Assembly: GCA_013203195.1 (NCBI GenBank)
Contig: JABMQM010000484.1
Coordinates: forward strand, 1 to 9,599
DNA: 9,599 nt
Direction: 5' to 3'
From: Desulfobacteraceae bacterium
GTDB lineage: Bacteria > Desulfobacterota > Desulfobacteria > Desulfobacterales > UBA11574
Made by a program: the position numbers and the translations under genes. Position 1 is the first letter of the stretch; every line of letters starts with the position of its first letter. Below are positions 7,006-9,599 of this stretch, one piece after another. The notes beneath the pieces are model-generated. The model did no database searches and was not told the origin of the DNA. It saw only the letters and a list, made by a program, of their open reading frames with translations.

Positions 7006-7408
7006 TCAATGCACCTGTTTATCTATGTCTTTCCAGTAAGACTGCCGCAACATCTTTTTTAAAACCTTGGCCGCAGGATCGCAGGGCAATGTATCCATAA
7101 AGCTAACAGATTTTGGGACCTTAAACTGCGCCAGTTTATCCTGTAAAAAAGAGATTATCCTTCTTTGGTTAGGGTCACATCAGATATAGGGCAGATTACC
7201 GCATGACCCACTTCTCCCATTTTTCGTCCGGCACGCCCAAGCCAAACCAATGAGTTCCTCGACATCTCAAAATATTGACCTCTTCTAAATCCAAATGAAG
7301 ACCGTTCATTGGTTCCTGACCACATCCGGCCAAATTATATATTCCCCAAAAATCTTTCCCAAACATGCGCATCCTTTGAGAAGGGCTTAACTTCCCGGTT
7401 GATCGCAT
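7006..7408 (-). pseudogene. Decayed acyl-CoA synthetase (AMP-forming ligase), C-terminal remnant
   Basis: Three fragments in three frames together read as the C-terminal domain of an AMP-forming acyl-CoA synthetase. Fragment one (7196-7408) ends in GVPDEKW. Losing one G near 7217 moves the frame to GEVGHAVICPISDVTLTKE. A second one-base loss near 7164-7170 then leads into IISFLQDKLAQFKVPKSV and PAAKVLKKMLRQSYW, ending at a TGA at 7006-7008. Restoring both bases rebuilds the family sequence almost perfectly, including the A10-type lysine in AAKVLKK. The part before GVPDEKW is poorly matched and too short: the adenylation domain is missing, so a large deletion also occurred. The fragment 5' to the indels begins at an ATG at 7408 but encodes nothing complete. 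The gene probably activated the acid feeding the downstream dehydrogenase. Confidence 0.75.
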
Positions 7409-7587
7409 TCAACAATTTCTAAACGAGAAACCTATCAAGAATCTGACTTTTGGGAGGTGTACCATGTGCCGGTTAAAAGGATATATCAATACCACAGAGT
7501 TTCTTATAGTTCCACGGGGCGGGCGGATTAAAGTCTCATGGATCGAATACGACACACCTGGAGGTCATTTGGAACCCTTTTTCCCTT
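7409..7587. other. Spacer between DUF169 and the synthetase remnant
   Basis: No recognisable gene is read on the minus strand here. The space probably held more of the deleted synthetase gene. On the plus strand a short open frame with a good ribosome binding site begins at 7464 (separate entry). Confidence 0.4.
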
Positions 7588-7610
7588 TCACACTAACGAT
7601 TCCTTTATAA
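7464..7610 (+). CDS. Possible small 48-residue protein, opposite strand
   Basis: A short plus-strand open frame starting MCRLKGYINTTEFL and ending PFTLTIPL. The ATG is preceded by GGGAGGTG with six bases between GGAGG and ATG, an excellent ribosome binding site and the only reason to list it. It is the only candidate gene inside the operon on this strand and overlaps the last 23 bp of the DUF169 gene tail to tail. No family, signal peptide or membrane helix is recognised. It could be a chance frame. Confidence 0.3.
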   Translation: MCRLKGYINTTEFLIVPRGGRIKVSWIEYDTPGGHLEPFFPFTLTIPL

Positions 7611-8367
7611 AATCTGAATACTTCTTAGGAAATTGCGGTGTAAAAAATTGATAGAACGGAATCGGATACCGAGCAATTCCGCTGTCATGCTCGTTCTTTA
7701 TCCCTTTGATCAAATCATCCACCTGGTCGGCAGGTACATAGAAGGCCATTTCATGATCGTTGGTCATCGCAAAGACCCTCTCTCCGATCCCTGGCACGAC
7801 TACCTGGGCGCAATGGTCTTGCCGACACGCAATGAGGGCTTCCGCACAAGAGAGGCCTCCCAGAAAACTGGATGGGATAGGCAGCCCTGTGAAATTCACA
7901 TACCCCCTGATAAGACGCATGACCTGGGCCGGGCTTCCATAAATCAACACGGCTTCGGGCTCAATGGTTAGTCTGGATAGAGGAGAATAAACTATCCCTG
8001 ACCCTAACTTTGGCCGGTCTTTCAGAAAGTCCTCGGTCCTTATCTCGGCTACCTTGCTGTCAGCGCAATATTTGGCGTCTGAGAACCATTTCACCATATT
8101 TTCTTTAGATTTCACCTGCCTCCAACCAAGGGCTATCAACGGAAAGAAACAGGTATCTATTTCGTCTGGAAGGGCCACAGTTGTCCAGTCCAAACGACGC
8201 GACATGTTGATCAACTGACACAACGCCATTTTCAATTTAAAATCCCCGGGCCTTTTGGCCTCGGCTGGGATCTCATCTTCCTTTTCAATTACTCGAATCC
8301 CAATAGGCGTTGTTTGTAATTTCAAGTAACGGTCCAAAACGGCTCCTTTTTCTTTCCAAGTAGTCAC
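7588..8367 (-). CDS. DUF169 family protein
   Basis: A 259-residue soluble protein of the DUF169 family, of unknown biochemical function and frequent in anaerobic bacteria and archaea. Recognised from YLKLQTTPIGIRVI (14-27), ALCQLINMSRRLDW (48-61) with C50, the DTCFFPLIALGW stretch with C73, IEPEAVLIYGSPAQVMRLI (135-153), and GLSCAEALIACRQDHCAQVV with C174, C181 and C186. Length is normal. The start is a GTG at 8367 with AAGGAGG six bases upstream, which is decisive because no ATG is suitably placed. It lies in the acyl-CoA gene run, about 150 bp behind the enoyl-CoA hydratase. The recurring cysteines would allow a metal or cofactor role alongside the other Cys-rich proteins here (inference). 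Confidence 0.85.
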   Translation of the reverse strand: MTTWKEKGAVLDRYLKLQTTPIGIRVIEKEDEIPAEAKRPGDFKLKMALCQLINMSRRLDWTTVALPDEIDTCFFPLIALGWRQVKSKENMVKWFSDAKYCADSKVAEIRTEDFLKDRPKLGSGIVYSPLSRLTIEPEAVLIYGSPAQVMRLIRGYVNFTGLPIPSSFLGGLSCAEALIACRQDHCAQVVVPGIGERVFAMTNDHEMAFYVPADQVDDLIKGIKNEHDSGIARYPIPFYQFFTPQFPKKYSDFIKESLV

Positions 8368-8373
8368 CCAATT

Positions 8374-8380
8374 CCTCCTT
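8374..8380 (-). promoter_or_regulatory. Ribosome binding site fixing the GTG start of the DUF169 gene
   Basis: AAGGAGG on the minus strand, six bases before the GTG at 8367. Near-perfect complement to the 16S anti-SD, and the strongest in the window. Confidence 0.75.
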
Positions 8381-8419
8381 TTCCTTAGAGTCCAATCTTA
8401 TTGGCAATAACGTTTCGTA

Positions 8420-8500
8420 CTATTTCTGGGGCTCAGTGATCGTCAACTTATAAATGCTTCTAACTTCTTCTCCGATTTGAACATTTTTCCAGTTTTTCAT
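8420..8500 (-). pseudogene. Possible N-terminal remnant of a MaoC-type (hotdog) hydratase
   Basis: A 26-codon frame reading MKNWKNVQIGEEVRSIYKLTITEPQK then TAG. The pattern W-x2-V-x-IGEE, followed by a strand and TITE, matches the first residues of MaoC-like enoyl-CoA hydratases. In those proteins it is followed by the catalytic D and H, which are absent here. There is no good ribosome binding site. Between an enoyl-CoA hydratase and the decayed synthetase, a truncated R-specific hydratase gene would fit the context. The match is short, so chance similarity is possible. Confidence 0.4.
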
Positions 8501-8519
8501 GGCTTGTAATCATCTACAA

Positions 8520-9314
8520 CTATGATCCTTTAAAATTCGGGGGTCGCTTTTCGAGGAAGGCTGCCACACCCTCAGCACAATCTTCCGTGCCCATCAAAAT
8601 TGATATGGCGCCTCGCTCGATTGCCAGTGCAGCATCCGTGTCTGAAGATTCGAGAGACAGGTTAATCACCATTTTTGCCATTTTGAGAGCATTTGGCGAT
8701 TTGGCAGTCAAATCTAAAGCCAGCTTTCTTGCCTCAGACATCAACACATTTCCAGGCATAGTTCTATTTATCAAACCAAGATCTTTCGCCTCGGTTGCCG
8801 GGAATCGCTTTCCAGTCATGACCCATTCCTTGGCACGTCTGGCTCCGAGAGCACGCGCAAGTCGAACACAGCCACCCCATCCTGGAATTATCCCAATATT
8901 AATTTCGGGCACTCCTAAGACAGCTTCTTCAGAAGCTATGATAAAATCGCAGGCTAAGGCTACCTCCAATCCTCCTGCAAGACAGTAACCATTTACTGCA
9001 GCGATAATCGGCTTTTCCATTATCTCCATCAGTCGATGAATCTCATATCCGGGGTCACGCATCAACTGATATCCTTTTATAGCAGAAATTCCTTCAAAAA
9101 CGCTGATATCAGCTCCAACACAGAATGCCTTCTTTCCTGCGCCAGTAATAATGATTACCCTGGTATTTTCATCATCCCTTACATATCGGAGCGCACTGAG
9201 GAGTTCTCTTTGCATATCCAGGTTCAGAGCGTTCAGTTTGTCAGGATCATTCAGGGTTATAGTCGTTACATTATCGGTGTTAGAATAAAGCAAATATTGA
9301 TATTTTTTTTTCAT
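8520..9314 (-). CDS. Enoyl-CoA hydratase/isomerase (crotonase family)
   Basis: A 264-residue crotonase-fold enzyme adding water to 2-enoyl-CoA to give 3-hydroxyacyl-CoA, the step before the dehydrogenase at 6112-7002. Seen: FCVGADIS (64-71, oxyanion-hole region and CoA site), GYCLAGGLEVALACDF (109-124) with E117, GVPEINIGIIPGWGG (134-148) with E137, and the C-terminal TEDCAEGVAAFLEKRPP. Both glutamates expected of true hydratases are present, which favours hydratase over isomerase or decarboxylase. The frame is open to a TTG at 9350 and an ATG at 9338. The ATG at 9314 gives the usual length and has AAGGAG 12 bases upstream; the others have poorly placed or no ribosome binding sites. It is the first recognisable gene of the run. 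Confidence 0.92.
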   Translation of the reverse strand: MKKKYQYLLYSNTDNVTTITLNDPDKLNALNLDMQRELLSALRYVRDDENTRVIIITGAGKKAFCVGADISVFEGISAIKGYQLMRDPGYEIHRLMEIMEKPIIAAVNGYCLAGGLEVALACDFIIASEEAVLGVPEINIGIIPGWGGCVRLARALGARRAKEWVMTGKRFPATEAKDLGLINRTMPGNVLMSEARKLALDLTAKSPNALKMAKMVINLSLESSDTDAALAIERGAISILMGTEDCAEGVAAFLEKRPPNFKGS

Positions 9315-9326
9315 GGCACTCAACTT

Positions 9327-9332
9327 CTCCTT
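9327..9332 (-). promoter_or_regulatory. Ribosome binding site of the enoyl-CoA hydratase gene
   Basis: AAGGAG on the minus strand, 12 bases before the ATG at 9314. The spacing is on the long side, but this is the best placed site for any of the candidate starts. Confidence 0.5.
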
Positions 9333-9343
9333 AGTCATAACCT

Positions 9344-9452
9344 CCGGCAAAGCCGGGATTTAGCACTGGAATCACCAACCAAGCCCGTAGGTCTTGCTAT
9401 GATGAAGCCCCCTCGAAGGGGGCATTGGTGTAAGGACAGCCCCCTAAAGGGG
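9344..9452. repeat. Cluster of three small G+C-rich palindromes
   Basis: Three hairpins lie in 110 bp upstream of the hydratase gene: CCGGC-AAA-GCCGG (9344-9356), GCCCCCT-CGA-AGGGGGC (9407-9423) and CCCC-TAAA-GGGG (9441-9452). The middle one has a perfect 7-bp stem. Neither strand shows a proper T-run directly after a stem. They may be copies of an intergenic palindromic repeat or leader structures of the operon transcript. Confidence 0.45.
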
Positions 9453-9459
9453 TTGATTT

Positions 9460-9521
9460 AATTTGTGGTTCCTCATACGAATTTGTGGGTACATAATTCC
9501 AGAATTCTTGAATCGTACATA
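9460..9521. repeat. Two pairs of short direct repeats, possible control region
   Basis: AATTTGTGG occurs at 9460-9468 and 9480-9488, exactly 20 bp (about two helical turns) apart. GTACATA occurs at 9489-9495 and 9515-9521, 26 bp apart, flanking a palindrome-like AGAATTCT. The position between the operon start and a possible divergent gene fits operator sites, but no promoter with good -35 and -10 elements was found. Confidence 0.3.
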
Positions 9522-9544
9522 GCAGTCAAAAAAGGAATCCTTGT

Positions 9545-9599
9545 ATGAAGCCGAAATCGCCTTATGAAGAAAGCGTTACAGCATTCAATGATGGTAATC
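9545..9599 (+). CDS. Possible start of a divergent gene (runs off the right edge)
   Basis: A plus-strand frame beginning MKPKSPYEESVTAFNDGN is open to the window end. The ATG has AAAGGA eight bases upstream. Eighteen residues are too few to recognise a family. If real, it is transcribed away from the hydratase operon and shares its control region. Confidence 0.3.
   Translation, partial: MKPKSPYEESVTAFNDGN

Noticed and set aside
9315..9350. Longer hydratase starts at TTG 9350 or ATG 9338
   Set aside because: They add residues not typical of crotonases; the ATG at 9338 has GGAGG only two bases away and the TTG has no usable site.

Overview
The window looks like chromosomal DNA of an anaerobic bacterium. 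The best guess is a Desulfobacterota (deltaproteobacterial) sulfate reducer or syntroph. This rests on gene content: acyl-CoA enzymes next to a heterodisulfide-reductase-like Fe-S protein and the DUF362, DUF2284 and DUF169 families, all typical of anaerobes. It is not based on a marker gene. All well-supported genes lie on the minus strand. No rRNA, tRNA, CRISPR array or intact mobile element was seen.

Layout in transcription order (right to left). The right edge (9351-9599) is non-coding, with small palindromes and direct repeats and possibly the first codons of a divergent plus-strand gene. Then come an enoyl-CoA hydratase (8520-9314), a short remnant resembling the start of a MaoC-type hydratase (8420-8500), a DUF169 protein with a GTG start (7588-8367), the wreck of an acyl-CoA synthetase (7006-7408), a 3-hydroxyacyl-CoA dehydrogenase (6112-7002), a DUF362 protein (4958-6115, start overlapping the dehydrogenase stop), a ferredoxin plus CCG-domain protein (3898-4890) and a Cys-rich DUF2284 protein (3165-3848). 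Spacings and strong ribosome binding sites suggest one long operon. After about 400 bp of non-coding DNA comes a CitE-like CoA-ester lyase (1890-2759) with its own candidate promoter. Then follow an EamA-type transporter gene broken by a homopolymer frameshift (607-1523), a repeat-like intergenic segment (484-560), and the N-terminal part of ribonuclease D running off the left edge (1-420).

How the genes may work together (inference): ligase, hydratase, hydroxyacyl-CoA dehydrogenase and CoA-ester lyase are the parts of a beta-oxidation-like route for an organic acid. The DUF362, CCG and DUF2284 proteins carry many conserved cysteines and could form an electron-transfer or cofactor-activation unit serving that route. 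Two genes of the putative pathway, the synthetase and the MaoC-like hydratase, are broken, and so is the transporter. The locus may therefore be eroding, or its missing steps may be supplied elsewhere in the genome. The redox trio in the operon is the part most worth following up.
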